From assembly GCF_023913775.1 (NCBI RefSeq), contig NZ_JAMXAX010000023.1, positions 1-54,364 of the forward strand: DNA of 54,364 bases. Reading direction: 5' to 3'. This DNA is from Acidovorax facilis (GTDB taxonomy: Bacteria; Pseudomonadota; Gammaproteobacteria; Burkholderiales; Burkholderiaceae_C). The first letter of the stretch is position 1. Every line of letters begins with the position of its first letter. The position numbers were made by a program, and so were the translations under genes. Shown piece by piece: positions 8,685-15,730 of this stretch. The notes under the pieces are model-generated. The model was not told the origin of the DNA, made no database searches, and worked only from the letters and a program-made list of their open reading frames with translations.

Positions 8685-9131
8685 TCAGAACAGGTCCACC
8701 GAACCGGCATCCATCTCGCTCTGCGTGACAGGGTTAGGCCGGTCGGGCGCCATCTCCGCAAAGGGCGCCGCTTCTTCGCCATCTTCATTGCCCATGGCTT
8801 CGGAAGCCAAACGAAACGCGCATCCTTGAAGCACCTTGGTCGTGTGCCATATCAGCTGGGACGCCATATCCTGGAACTGCAACTCAGTCACTGCACTGCG
8901 CAGCGCAGCGCGGGCAGCTACCAGCTCCGGGGAATCTGCAACGGCAGCATCCGTCAGCACCGCGTTTGCCTCCCCAAAGCGTTCCAGCAGGTTATCGGTA
9001 GCATGGTTGAGCAGTCCTTCCAGGCGATGCAGGTCATGCATAACGACCAGCAACGAATCCTGCAGTTCTGCCGCCACCATGACGGGAACCTGGACAGCAG
9101 GTCCTCCAGACGTTGTTAGCGTAGATTGCAT
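8685..9131 (-). CDS. Uncharacterised small chemotaxis protein with CheZ-like D-x3-Q motif
   Basis: A 148-residue, mostly helical, soluble protein at the head of the che operon. Residues 84-96 read LQFQDMASQLIWH, which lines up with the active-site helix of the CheZ encoded at 40321 (FHDLTGQVIAR): Asp88 and Gln92 occupy the positions of the catalytic Asp133 and Gln137 of that CheZ. The C-terminus is GSVDLF, identical to that of CheD here and reminiscent of the CheY-docking tail of CheZ (VDDLL...LGF). It has a GGAG Shine-Dalgarno before the ATG at 9131 and lies 49 bp upstream of cheY1. I infer a CheY-phosphatase or CheY-binding role. I do not recognise a named family. Confidence 0.85.
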   Translation of the reverse strand: MQSTLTTSGGPAVQVPVMVAAELQDSLLVVMHDLHRLEGLLNHATDNLLERFGEANAVLTDAAVADSPELVAARAALRSAVTELQFQDMASQLIWHTTKVLQGCAFRLASEAMGNEDGEEAAPFAEMAPDRPNPVTQSEMDAGSVDLF

Positions 9132-9223
9132 CGTTTCTCCATCGCGGCACGCAGCAGCAAAGCACGCAAAAACACAGAACTACGACACCCGCACAGTGGC
9201 CCCAAGCCCGTGTGCACCGTGGT

Positions 9224-9288
9224 GTCAGCGCCCATTGGACGCTGACGCTGAAACCATCCCAATCGGACAAACACCCTTGTTTGTTCCA
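9224..9288. promoter_or_regulatory. Two inverted repeats between the che operon and the two-component genes
   Basis: GTCAGCG (9224-9230) and CGCTGAC (9240-9246) form a perfect 7-bp inverted repeat with a 9-nt spacer. GGACAAAC (9265-9272) and GTTTGTTCC (9279-9287) form a second, slightly imperfect one. Both lie in the 182-bp divergent region and could be operators for the NarL-type regulator encoded alongside. Confidence 0.4.
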
Positions 9289-9312
9289 ATTTGTATCCTA
9301 TGATAGCGCTCC
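9277..9312 (+). promoter_or_regulatory. Putative sigma-70 promoter of the two-component operon
   Basis: TTGTTT, 16 nt, then TATGAT (9299-9304; 5 of 6 to the -10 consensus). The predicted start would fall at about 9311-9312, only two or three bases before the ATG at 9314, implying a leaderless or nearly leaderless mRNA. No Shine-Dalgarno is visible before that ATG, which fits. Confidence 0.45.
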
Positions 9313-9313
9313 T

Positions 9314-10426
9314 ATGGTCACCATAGCATCAGACCAGACCCTCAACATCCTGCATCTTGAAGATTCACTGGCAGATCATGAGTTGACCGCATTGACCCTG
9401 CGGCGCTCCGGTCTCCACTGCCACCTCCATCGGGTGGATTCGCTCTCCGAATTCCAGCGGCTCACAGATATCCAGCCGTTCGACATCATCTTGGCAGATT
9501 ACCGGCTGCCCGGCTTCACGGCATTGGACGCGTGGGCACATGTGGTGCAAAAGCCGCAACACCCCCCCTTTATCCTTCTGTCGGGAGCCATCGGCGAGGC
9601 AGCAGCTGTAGATGCGATCCGCCTGGGCATTGCCGATTACCTGCTTAAAGACGACCTTCAGCGGCTGCCGCATGTCATTGCACGCGCCCTGGAGGTTCAT
9701 GAAGCCCGTCAGGCACGCGAACTGGCTGTCTCGCAACTGGAAGCCTCGGAGCGCCGACTGGCTGACCTGACGGAACATCTGCAAACCTCGATCGAGCAGG
9801 AACGTGCGTCCATTGCCCGCGAGATCCATGACGATATCGGCGGCGCACTGACCGCCGTCAGGTTCGATGTGGCATGGATCGGACGCCATAGCACCAATAC
9901 GGAGATGCAAGAGCATGCAGCCTCAGCGGCAGAGATGCTGCAGCATGCCATTGGAGCAAGCCAACGCATCATGATGAACCTGCGCCCCCCGATTCTTGAA
10001 CAGGGACTGGTGGCAGCGGTGCAATGGCTTGCCGCCGGATTTGAGCGTCGCTCGGGCATTCCCGCCCGGGTTATCAGCAGCAGCGAATCTATCCGGGCCA
10101 CCGCAGATATTCAGCTGGTTGCCTATCGCACAGCGCAGGAGGCGCTGACCAACATCTCCAAACACGCACATCCCCGCACAGTGCACATTGACCTCTCCGA
10201 CAAAGAGGATGTCCTGACATTGGAAGTGACTGACGATGGGCAAGGCATTGACCCCTGCATGCTCGAAAAACCAAAAGCCTTTGGGCTCAAAGGCCTGCAT
10301 GAGCGTGCCCGTACCGTGGGGGGATGGCTGGACATCAGCAGTCGGCCCGGCCAAGGCACGTCCGTGATCCTGTCCATACCGCTAACATCGCACCCAACAC
10401 CACCAGCTCCAGGAGATGCGCAGTGA
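9314..10426 (+). CDS. Soluble receiver-histidine kinase (REC-HisKA_3-HATPase)
   Basis: A 370-residue protein with no membrane segment. It has an N-terminal receiver (about 10-125) with the phosphoacceptor at Asp62 (ILADYRLPG), a HisKA_3 dimerisation helix with His172 in IAREIHDDIGGAL, and a HATPase domain with EALTNISKHAHP, DDGQGID and GLKGLHERA. This places it with NarX/DegS-type kinases but with a receiver in place of a sensor, so its input is probably another phosphorelay protein. The ATG at 9314 was chosen because the receiver begins right after it. It overlaps the next gene by 4 bp (GTGA). Its link to chemotaxis is positional only. Confidence 0.88.
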   Translation: MVTIASDQTLNILHLEDSLADHELTALTLRRSGLHCHLHRVDSLSEFQRLTDIQPFDIILADYRLPGFTALDAWAHVVQKPQHPPFILLSGAIGEAAAVDAIRLGIADYLLKDDLQRLPHVIARALEVHEARQARELAVSQLEASERRLADLTEHLQTSIEQERASIAREIHDDIGGALTAVRFDVAWIGRHSTNTEMQEHAASAAEMLQHAIGASQRIMMNLRPPILEQGLVAAVQWLAAGFERRSGIPARVISSSESIRATADIQLVAYRTAQEALTNISKHAHPRTVHIDLSDKEDVLTLEVTDDGQGIDPCMLEKPKAFGLKGLHERARTVGGWLDISSRPGQGTSVILSIPLTSHPTPPAPGDAQ

Positions 10427-11052
10427 TTCATGTGGTCCTGTGCGATGACCACGCCGTCTTGCGGCGCGGAATACGCGATACGCTGGCCGAGGCGCCCGAC
10501 ATCCAGGTAACCGGCGAGGCCGGAGGGTATTCCGAGTTGCGCGAGGTCTTGCGCTCCGCCGCCTGCGACGTATTGCTGCTGGACTTGAATATGCCGGGCC
10601 GCAGCGGCTTGGAGGTGCTCACCAGCTTGCGCGAAACCCATTCCGCCATCAAGGTGCTGGTGGTCTCGATGTATCCAGAAGATCAGTACGCCCTGCGCTG
10701 CCTGAAAGCTGGCGCGCAAGGATATGCCAACAAGGCAGGGGACCCGGTCGAGCTGATTGCTGCCGTGCGGACCGTCATGCAGGGACGCAAGTACCTCACG
10801 GCAGAAGTGGCGCAGATGCTCGCGGACAGCCTGGCACAGCCTACGCCGGAAGCGCCACACACGACCTTGTCGGAGCGGGAGCTGCAAACGCTGGTCAAAA
10901 TCGCGTCCGGACGCAGGCTGTCGGACATTGCAGAAGAGCTGATGCTGAGCCCAAAGACAGTGAGTGTCTACCGCTCGCGGGTGCTGGAAAAGCTCAAGCT
11001 GTCCAACAATGCGGAGCTTACCGTCTACGCCATCCGAAACCAGCTGGTCTGA
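10423..11052 (+). CDS. NarL/FixJ-type response regulator
   Basis: A 209-residue DNA-binding regulator. The receiver has phosphoacceptor Asp54 in LLLDLNMPGRSG, and a LuxR-type helix-turn-helix spans about 145-205 (LSERELQTLVKIASGRRLSDI, then LSPKTVSVYRSRVLEKL). The GTG start at 10423 overlaps the TGA of the kinase gene and is preceded by AGGAG at 10411-10415; longer upstream starts would sit within the kinase gene. It is surely the partner of the upstream kinase. Its targets are not visible, but inverted repeats in the promoter region at 9224-9288 are candidates for autoregulation. Confidence 0.92.
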   Translation: MIHVVLCDDHAVLRRGIRDTLAEAPDIQVTGEAGGYSELREVLRSAACDVLLLDLNMPGRSGLEVLTSLRETHSAIKVLVVSMYPEDQYALRCLKAGAQGYANKAGDPVELIAAVRTVMQGRKYLTAEVAQMLADSLAQPTPEAPHTTLSERELQTLVKIASGRRLSDIAEELMLSPKTVSVYRSRVLEKLKLSNNAELTVYAIRNQLV

Positions 11053-11076
11053 ACCTGTCCCCAGTGCCACGTATGT

Positions 11077-11847
11077 CTACCGCTGAGCAGCAAACAGATC
11101 GACCGCCTGCTGCATGAGCGCGAGCACGGGTTGTTCCAGTAGCGGCAGTGTGGCCACAATACCCAGCATGCCTACAGTCAACGTCACGGGGAAACCGACC
11201 GCATAGATATTCATTTGTGGTGCCACGCGGGAAATGATGCCCAGCGTCAAATTGACAAACAGCAACAGCGCAATCATCGGCAGAGCGATCCAGAGCGCGC
11301 TGGCGAACAGCGACGAGCCCAGTTCATAAAGGCGCATCTGCCCGAGCGCCTGCAAAAAATTTCCATCGACAGGAAAGCGGTCAAAGCTTTTCACCACGGC
11401 CATCAGGATCAGCAAGTGGCCATTGATGACCACAAACAGCAGCATGGCCATATGCCCAAAAAACCGCGCAACGGCGCTGATCTGCGCATTGGACGACGGG
11501 TCAAAGAACGACGCGAAATTCAAGCCCATCTGCAAACCGATGATTTCACCCGCCAGTTCCACGGCCGCAAACACCAGCCTGACAGAGAAACCGATCGCAA
11601 GGCCCACGGCCACCTGCTGAGCAACAGCACCAAACGCCTCACGACCATTGACGCTGATGACCGGCTGATCACCCAGCACACCCTGCGCGCACAGTGCCAC
11701 CAGAAACGCCAGTCCAATTTTGACGCGCATGGGAACTGTGCGCATGGAGAACACCGGCGCGACCGAGAACACGGCCAGCACGCGCAAAAAGGGCCACAGA
11801 ATGGGCGAAAGCCAAGCCATCAGCTGAGCCTCGGTGAAAGTGATCAC
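11077..11847 (-). CDS. fliR: Flagellar export gate protein FliR
   Basis: A 256-residue integral membrane protein of the type III export gate, rich in hydrophobic segments (for example FLRVLAVFSVAPVF and MLLFVVINGHLLILMAVV). It has the conserved FliR stretch AVELAGEIIGLQMGLNFASF. It starts at GTG 11847 with GAGG about 6 nt upstream. It is the last gene of the fliLMNOPQR set and converges on the response-regulator gene with a 24-bp gap. With FliP and FliQ it forms the export pore. Confidence 0.95.
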   Translation of the reverse strand: MITFTEAQLMAWLSPILWPFLRVLAVFSVAPVFSMRTVPMRVKIGLAFLVALCAQGVLGDQPVISVNGREAFGAVAQQVAVGLAIGFSVRLVFAAVELAGEIIGLQMGLNFASFFDPSSNAQISAVARFFGHMAMLLFVVINGHLLILMAVVKSFDRFPVDGNFLQALGQMRLYELGSSLFASALWIALPMIALLLFVNLTLGIISRVAPQMNIYAVGFPVTLTVGMLGIVATLPLLEQPVLALMQQAVDLFAAQR

Positions 11848-11927
11848 ACGATCCTCAACGGGCTTCGAAGCGGGCGTCTGGAGGACCCGGCTTCAGGAAA
11901 AAACCCATAGCTCGCCCTCTCACCTGG

Positions 11928-12197
11928 CTAGCCAATCATCGAAGGAATCGATTCGATGGTCCGGCGGATAAAGTCCACCAGGGTGCTGAGCATCCAGGGG
12001 CCTGCAATGGCAAAAACCACCATCGCGGCAATCAGCTTGGGAACAAACGCAAGCGTCGCTTCTTGGATCTGGGTTACGGCCTGAAAGATGCTCACGAGCA
12101 ATCCCACCGCCATGACGACCCCGAGCACGGGCATCGAAATCATCAGAAGCAATGTCAGCGCGTCACGCCCGATGGTCAGCACCATTTGTGAAGTCAT
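11928..12197 (-). CDS. fliQ: Flagellar export gate protein FliQ
   Basis: An 89-residue protein with two transmembrane helices (about 15-40 and 52-75) joined by FQAVTQIQEATLAFVPK, the conserved FliQ loop. It is part of the FliPQR export pore. The ATG at 12197 has AAGGAG upstream and lies 11 bp after fliP ends. Length is exactly typical of FliQ. Confidence 0.96.
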   Translation of the reverse strand: MTSQMVLTIGRDALTLLLMISMPVLGVVMAVGLLVSIFQAVTQIQEATLAFVPKLIAAMVVFAIAGPWMLSTLVDFIRRTIESIPSMIG

Positions 12198-12208
12198 TGG
12201 CAGCTCCT

Positions 12209-12979
12209 TCAGGGTACAAAACTGGCAGCCAGCGAGCCGATCAGCAGGTTCCAGCCATCCGCCAACACAAACAGCATGAGCTTGAACGGCAATGCCACCA
12301 GCACCGGAGACAACATCATCATGCCCAAAGACATGAGGATGCTCGACACCACCATGTCGATCACCAGAAACGGAATGAAGATCATGAACCCGATCTGAAA
12401 CGCCGACTTCAGCTCACTGGTGACAAATGCAGGCACGAGCACCCTGAGGGGTGCAGTTTCTGCGGTCACACTGGAATCCAGCCGCGCCAAGCGGGAAAAC
12501 AGGGCAAAGTCAGACTGCCGGGTCTGCTTGAGCATGAAACTGCGCATCGGCGCTTCGGCCTTTTCCAGAGCCTGTTCAAAACTGATGGTGTTGTTGGTGT
12601 AAGGCACATAGGCATCCTGGTACACACGATCCAGGGTAGGCCCCATGACAAAAAAAGTGAGAAACAGCGACAGCCCGATGATGACCTGGTTGGGCGGCGC
12701 GGACTGGGTGCCCAGCGCCTGGCGCAACAGCGACAAAACAATCACGATCCGGGTAAAGCCCGTCATCATGAGCAGCACCGCGGGCAAGAAGGACAGCGCC
12801 GTGAAGAACAACAGTGTCTGAATAGGCACCGAGTAACTGTTGCCAGACGGACCGCTCCCCACCACCAGCGGCAGGGACCCGGCAGACGCCTGCGCGAAGG
12901 CCAGGTCATGCCCCATGAACCCCACAGAAGCGACCGCTCCCAGCAGCGCCACGCGACGGGTGAGCGATACATCAGCCAT
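12209..12979 (-). CDS. fliP: Flagellar export gate protein FliP
   Basis: A 256-residue export-gate protein. It starts with a cleavable signal peptide (RRVALLGAVASVGFMG, then Ala-x-Ala near residue 25) and has four hydrophobic segments with the FliP motifs FTRIVIVLSLLRQALG and FQIGFMIFIPFLVIDMVVSS. I took the ATG at 12979, which overlaps the fliO stop (ATGGCTGA) and has AGGAAG about 10 nt upstream, rather than the in-frame ATG at 13000, which lacks a Shine-Dalgarno. Confidence 0.95.
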   Translation of the reverse strand: MADVSLTRRVALLGAVASVGFMGHDLAFAQASAGSLPLVVGSGPSGNSYSVPIQTLLFFTALSFLPAVLLMMTGFTRIVIVLSLLRQALGTQSAPPNQVIIGLSLFLTFFVMGPTLDRVYQDAYVPYTNNTISFEQALEKAEAPMRSFMLKQTRQSDFALFSRLARLDSSVTAETAPLRVLVPAFVTSELKSAFQIGFMIFIPFLVIDMVVSSILMSLGMMMLSPVLVALPFKLMLFVLADGWNLLIGSLAASFVP

Positions 12980-13328
12980 TGGCGGTGCTTCCTGGGGCAT
13001 TCACGGCGGACGCGACTGCCTGCGCGAAAGAAGGCTCCGCTCTGGGTGCCGAATGGGGGGCGGCTGACGGACCAGCAGGGAACACATGCAGACAGCTCAC
13101 TTGCTGAGCGGTAACGCCCAGCACCAGCCAGGTTCGCGCATGCTCGGGCCCGACTTCCACCGTCACCACGCGCTGATGGGGGCCGACAGCCACTGCAGAC
13201 AGTACCCGCGACGCGGCTCCCACTCCAGCGCTACCCGCCGCCTGCCGCTGCTGCAACCGGCGGACAAGCCAGGGCAGTAAGGCCATGGCGCCCACAAAAA
13301 GGACGACCACGAGCAGCGTCTGGGTCAT
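12972..13328 (-). CDS. fliO: Flagellar biosynthesis protein FliO
   Basis: A small membrane protein of 118 residues with one N-terminal transmembrane helix (TLLVVVLFVGAMALLPWLV), then a basic stretch and a cytoplasmic FliO domain (GPHQRVVTVEVGPEHARTWL). It helps assemble the FliP ring. The start is uncertain: ATG 13328 is used here, but GTG 13343, overlapping the fliN stop, would add five residues. The Ala/Pro-rich tail is poorly conserved. It sits between fliN and fliP as in most flagellar operons. Confidence 0.88.
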   Translation of the reverse strand: MTQTLLVVVLFVGAMALLPWLVRRLQQRQAAGSAGVGAASRVLSAVAVGPHQRVVTVEVGPEHARTWLVLGVTAQQVSCLHVFPAGPSAAPHSAPRAEPSFAQAVASAVNAPGSTANG

Positions 13329-13335
13329 GCTGCCA

Positions 13336-13773
13336 CTATCCACGACTGACCCGCCGCAAACGCTCGGAAGGCGTCACCACGTCCGTGAGGCGAATACCAA
13401 ACTTGTCATTCACAACCACCACCTCGCCCTGGGCAATGAGATAGCCATTGACCAGAACGTCCATCGGCTCACCCGCGAGGGCATCGAGCTCCACGACCGA
13501 GCCTTGCGCGAGCTGAAGGATGTACTTGATGGGTACCTTGGTGCGCCCAAGCTCCACCGATAACTGGACGGGTATGTCCAGCACCATGTTGATGTCGTTG
13601 ACCGTGCCATCGCCACCACCGGAGAAAGGGCGTACAGGCTCACCAGACAACGGGCCACCTTGCTCCCCGTCGCCAGGCTTGTCGTCGGTGCGCTTTTGTT
13701 CTTCAAGCGCCTCGGCCCAACCCGCAAACGGGTCGTCCGCGCCAGCATCCTTGTTATCTTCTTCAGTTGACAT
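13336..13773 (-). CDS. fliN: Flagellar motor switch protein FliN
   Basis: A 145-residue C-ring component. Its acidic, low-complexity N-terminus of about 55 residues is followed by the SpoA/FliN domain: LDIPVQLSVELGRTKVPI, GSVVELDALAGEPMDVLVNG and GEVVVVNDKFGIRLTDV. It binds FliM and FliH and takes part in rotational switching. The ATG at 13773 lies inside the end of fliM (11-bp overlap), so the two are translationally coupled. Confidence 0.96.
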   Translation of the reverse strand: MSTEEDNKDAGADDPFAGWAEALEEQKRTDDKPGDGEQGGPLSGEPVRPFSGGGDGTVNDINMVLDIPVQLSVELGRTKVPIKYILQLAQGSVVELDALAGEPMDVLVNGYLIAQGEVVVVNDKFGIRLTDVVTPSERLRRVSRG

Positions 13774-14767
13774 CTTTTTCTCCCAGCCAGCTCATGTCGG
13801 CATTGCGCAGGCATTCTTCGATACGAATGGCGTACTTGGAATTGTGCGTTCCGTACTGGCACTCAAAAATGGGGACCCCACCAATCGATGCGCGAATGCG
13901 GGGTTCTCGGTCCAGCTCGATGAAATCGCCAGGCTTCATGGCCAGCAACTGCTCCACGGTGGCGTCGGCGCGTGCCAATTCGGCCACCAGGGTCACTTCG
14001 GCTGCCTGGATTTCCCGGGTCAGCACGCGGACCCAGCGGCGATCCACTTCAATGGAGTCGCCCTGGGTGGACGAATACAACACGTCACGGATCGGCTCCA
14101 GCGTCGCGTAGGGCATGCAGATGTGGATGGCGCCCGAAAGGTCCCCGATTTCCAGCTGAAACGCCGTGGATACGACGATTTCGCTGGGGGTGGCAATGTT
14201 GGCAAACTGCGGCTGCATCTCAGACCGCTGGTACTCCAGCTCCAGCGGGTAAATGCCCTGCCAGGCCTTTTTGTATTCAGCACAGATCACGTCCACCAGG
14301 CGGTTGATGACCCGTTGCTCCGTGGGCGAAAAATCCCGACCTTCAATCCGTGTCTGGAACTTGCCTACGCCGCCGTACAGCGTGTCGATGATGCCGAAAA
14401 CCAGCGAGGGCTCGCACACGATCAGTCCGCTGCCGCGCAGCGGACGGATGGCCACAATGTTGAAGTTCGTGGGTACCGCCAGCTCGCGCAGAAAGGCGCT
14501 GTAACGCTGCACGGATACTGTGCCCACCGAGATTTCAGGACTGCGGCGGATGAAATTGAAGAGCCCGATGCGGAAGTTGCGTGCAAACCGCTCGTTGACG
14601 ATTTCCATCGTCGGCATACGCCCGCGGACGATGCGCTCCTGGCTGGAAATATCGTAGTTGCGTACGGAGCCCGCCTCCGCAACCTCCTCGACCGACTTCT
14701 GGCTCTCACCAGTAACCCCTTCGAGAAGGGCATCAACTTCTTCCTGGGAAAGAAATGAATCACTCAT
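13763..14767 (-). CDS. fliM: Flagellar motor switch protein FliM
   Basis: A 334-residue switch protein. The N-terminus carries the CheY-P docking peptide LSQEEVDALL (about 6-15). A CheC-like middle domain (about 45-230) contains the GGVGKFQTRIEGRDFSPTE loop. The C-terminal SpoA domain includes LVAELARADATVEQLLAMKPGD. It starts at ATG 14767, 18 bp after fliL. It is the motor target of phosphorylated CheY; its docking motif resembles the C-terminal tail of CheZ at 40321. Confidence 0.97.
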   Translation of the reverse strand: MSDSFLSQEEVDALLEGVTGESQKSVEEVAEAGSVRNYDISSQERIVRGRMPTMEIVNERFARNFRIGLFNFIRRSPEISVGTVSVQRYSAFLRELAVPTNFNIVAIRPLRGSGLIVCEPSLVFGIIDTLYGGVGKFQTRIEGRDFSPTEQRVINRLVDVICAEYKKAWQGIYPLELEYQRSEMQPQFANIATPSEIVVSTAFQLEIGDLSGAIHICMPYATLEPIRDVLYSSTQGDSIEVDRRWVRVLTREIQAAEVTLVAELARADATVEQLLAMKPGDFIELDREPRIRASIGGVPIFECQYGTHNSKYAIRIEECLRNADMSWLGEKDVN

Positions 14768-14785
14768 GACTGGTCCTCGCCCGGG

Positions 14786-15358
14786 TCATTGGATGATGAA
14801 GCTGGAAAAAAGCACACGGTGCACCGGGTTGCGCTCTGTGCGCCGACGCGAAGGCCGGTCCTCCGCATCCTCTTCCTTGTCGGCCGCCGCAGCGCGTGCA
14901 CGCTCCGTCGGAACCGTGTAACCCAGGGGGCGGGAGACTTCCCGCAGGATGTCTGCAGCCAGCTTTTCCTTGCCTTCCCGCTGCAGCAGTTCAGTGGAAG
15001 TCCGCTGGGAAACCAGCATCAGGATGCCGCTGCGTATGGAGGGTAAATACAGCTTCACCTGCTCTGCTGTCTTGGCATCCTCCAACTCCAGGGTGATACC
15101 AATCTGGGCAAACCGGTCACCGCCAGGGTCTGCCAGGTTTACCACCATGTTCTCCATGGGCAGGAACGTGGGGGCCACCTTGGGCGCCTCCTTGCGGACT
15201 GGTGCAGCCCCATCTTCTTCGTCGGCATGGGAGCGGCTGGAAATGAACCAAGCCGCCGCGCCGCCACCAATCACCAGCACCGCCACCACAACGCCGATGA
15301 TGATGATGAGCATCTTCTTGCTTTTGGCCGGGGCCGCTGCGGGAGTATTGGCTGACAC
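14786..15358 (-). CDS. fliL: Flagellar basal body-associated protein FliL
   Basis: A 190-residue single-pass inner-membrane protein: a lysine-rich N-terminus, one transmembrane helix (about 17-39, MLIIIIGVVVAVLVIGGGAA), then a periplasmic FliL domain (PMENMVVNLADPGGDRFAQI, and LRSGILMLVSQR-type sequence). FliL sits around the stator and affects torque and swarming. The start is a GTG at 15358 with AAGGAA upstream; a longer upstream reading has no family similarity. It is the first gene of the fliLMNOPQR transcript. Confidence 0.93.
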   Translation of the reverse strand: MSANTPAAAPAKSKKMLIIIIGVVVAVLVIGGGAAAWFISSRSHADEEDGAAPVRKEAPKVAPTFLPMENMVVNLADPGGDRFAQIGITLELEDAKTAEQVKLYLPSIRSGILMLVSQRTSTELLQREGKEKLAADILREVSRPLGYTVPTERARAAAADKEEDAEDRPSRRRTERNPVHRVLFSSFIIQ

Positions 15359-15730
15359 GTTGCGGATTCCTTGCGGTGGGAGACGGGCCGGGCCCGCGCA
15401 ATCCATGGGCGAGCAAAACCGGATGGCCCATTATTGGGCGGGGCTGCAACCAATAATAGCCAGAATAAAAGCCCAAAACCATGGCATTCACTGCGCTATG
15501 GACTCTGCACGCAAGCACCGGAACGGCGTTCGGTCGCGCTGCAGCGGCAAGACCTGATGGAATGAAGGAGTAGCCACCACTGCAAAGCAACCCATCAGAA
15601 GTGCTCTGGGGTAGGGAGCAACACGGTACTCGCGTACCGCCAGCCACAGCGTAAAGACGCCGCCCGAGCGATTTCCTGACCCAAGGGGTGAAGCGGGCGG
15701 CAGGCGGGTAGCCCCGTCTGCCCGCCGGGC
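15359..15730. other. Gap between fliK and fliL with an 8-bp inverted repeat
   Basis: No credible gene is seen in these 372 bp. It should hold the promoter of fliLMNOPQR (minus strand). ATTATTGG (15430-15437) and CCAATAAT (15450-15457) form a perfect inverted repeat with a 12-nt spacer, about 70-100 bp upstream of the fliL GTG: a candidate operator. Near fliK, GGCGGG/CCCGCC can form a GC stem (about 15697-15720) that could end the fliFGHIJK transcript, but no T-run follows. Confidence 0.45.

Noticed and set aside
11077..11120. AVDLF near the C-terminus of FliR as a third instance of the VDLF tail
   Set aside because: It is not terminal (AAQR follows) and FliR is a membrane protein; taken as coincidence.
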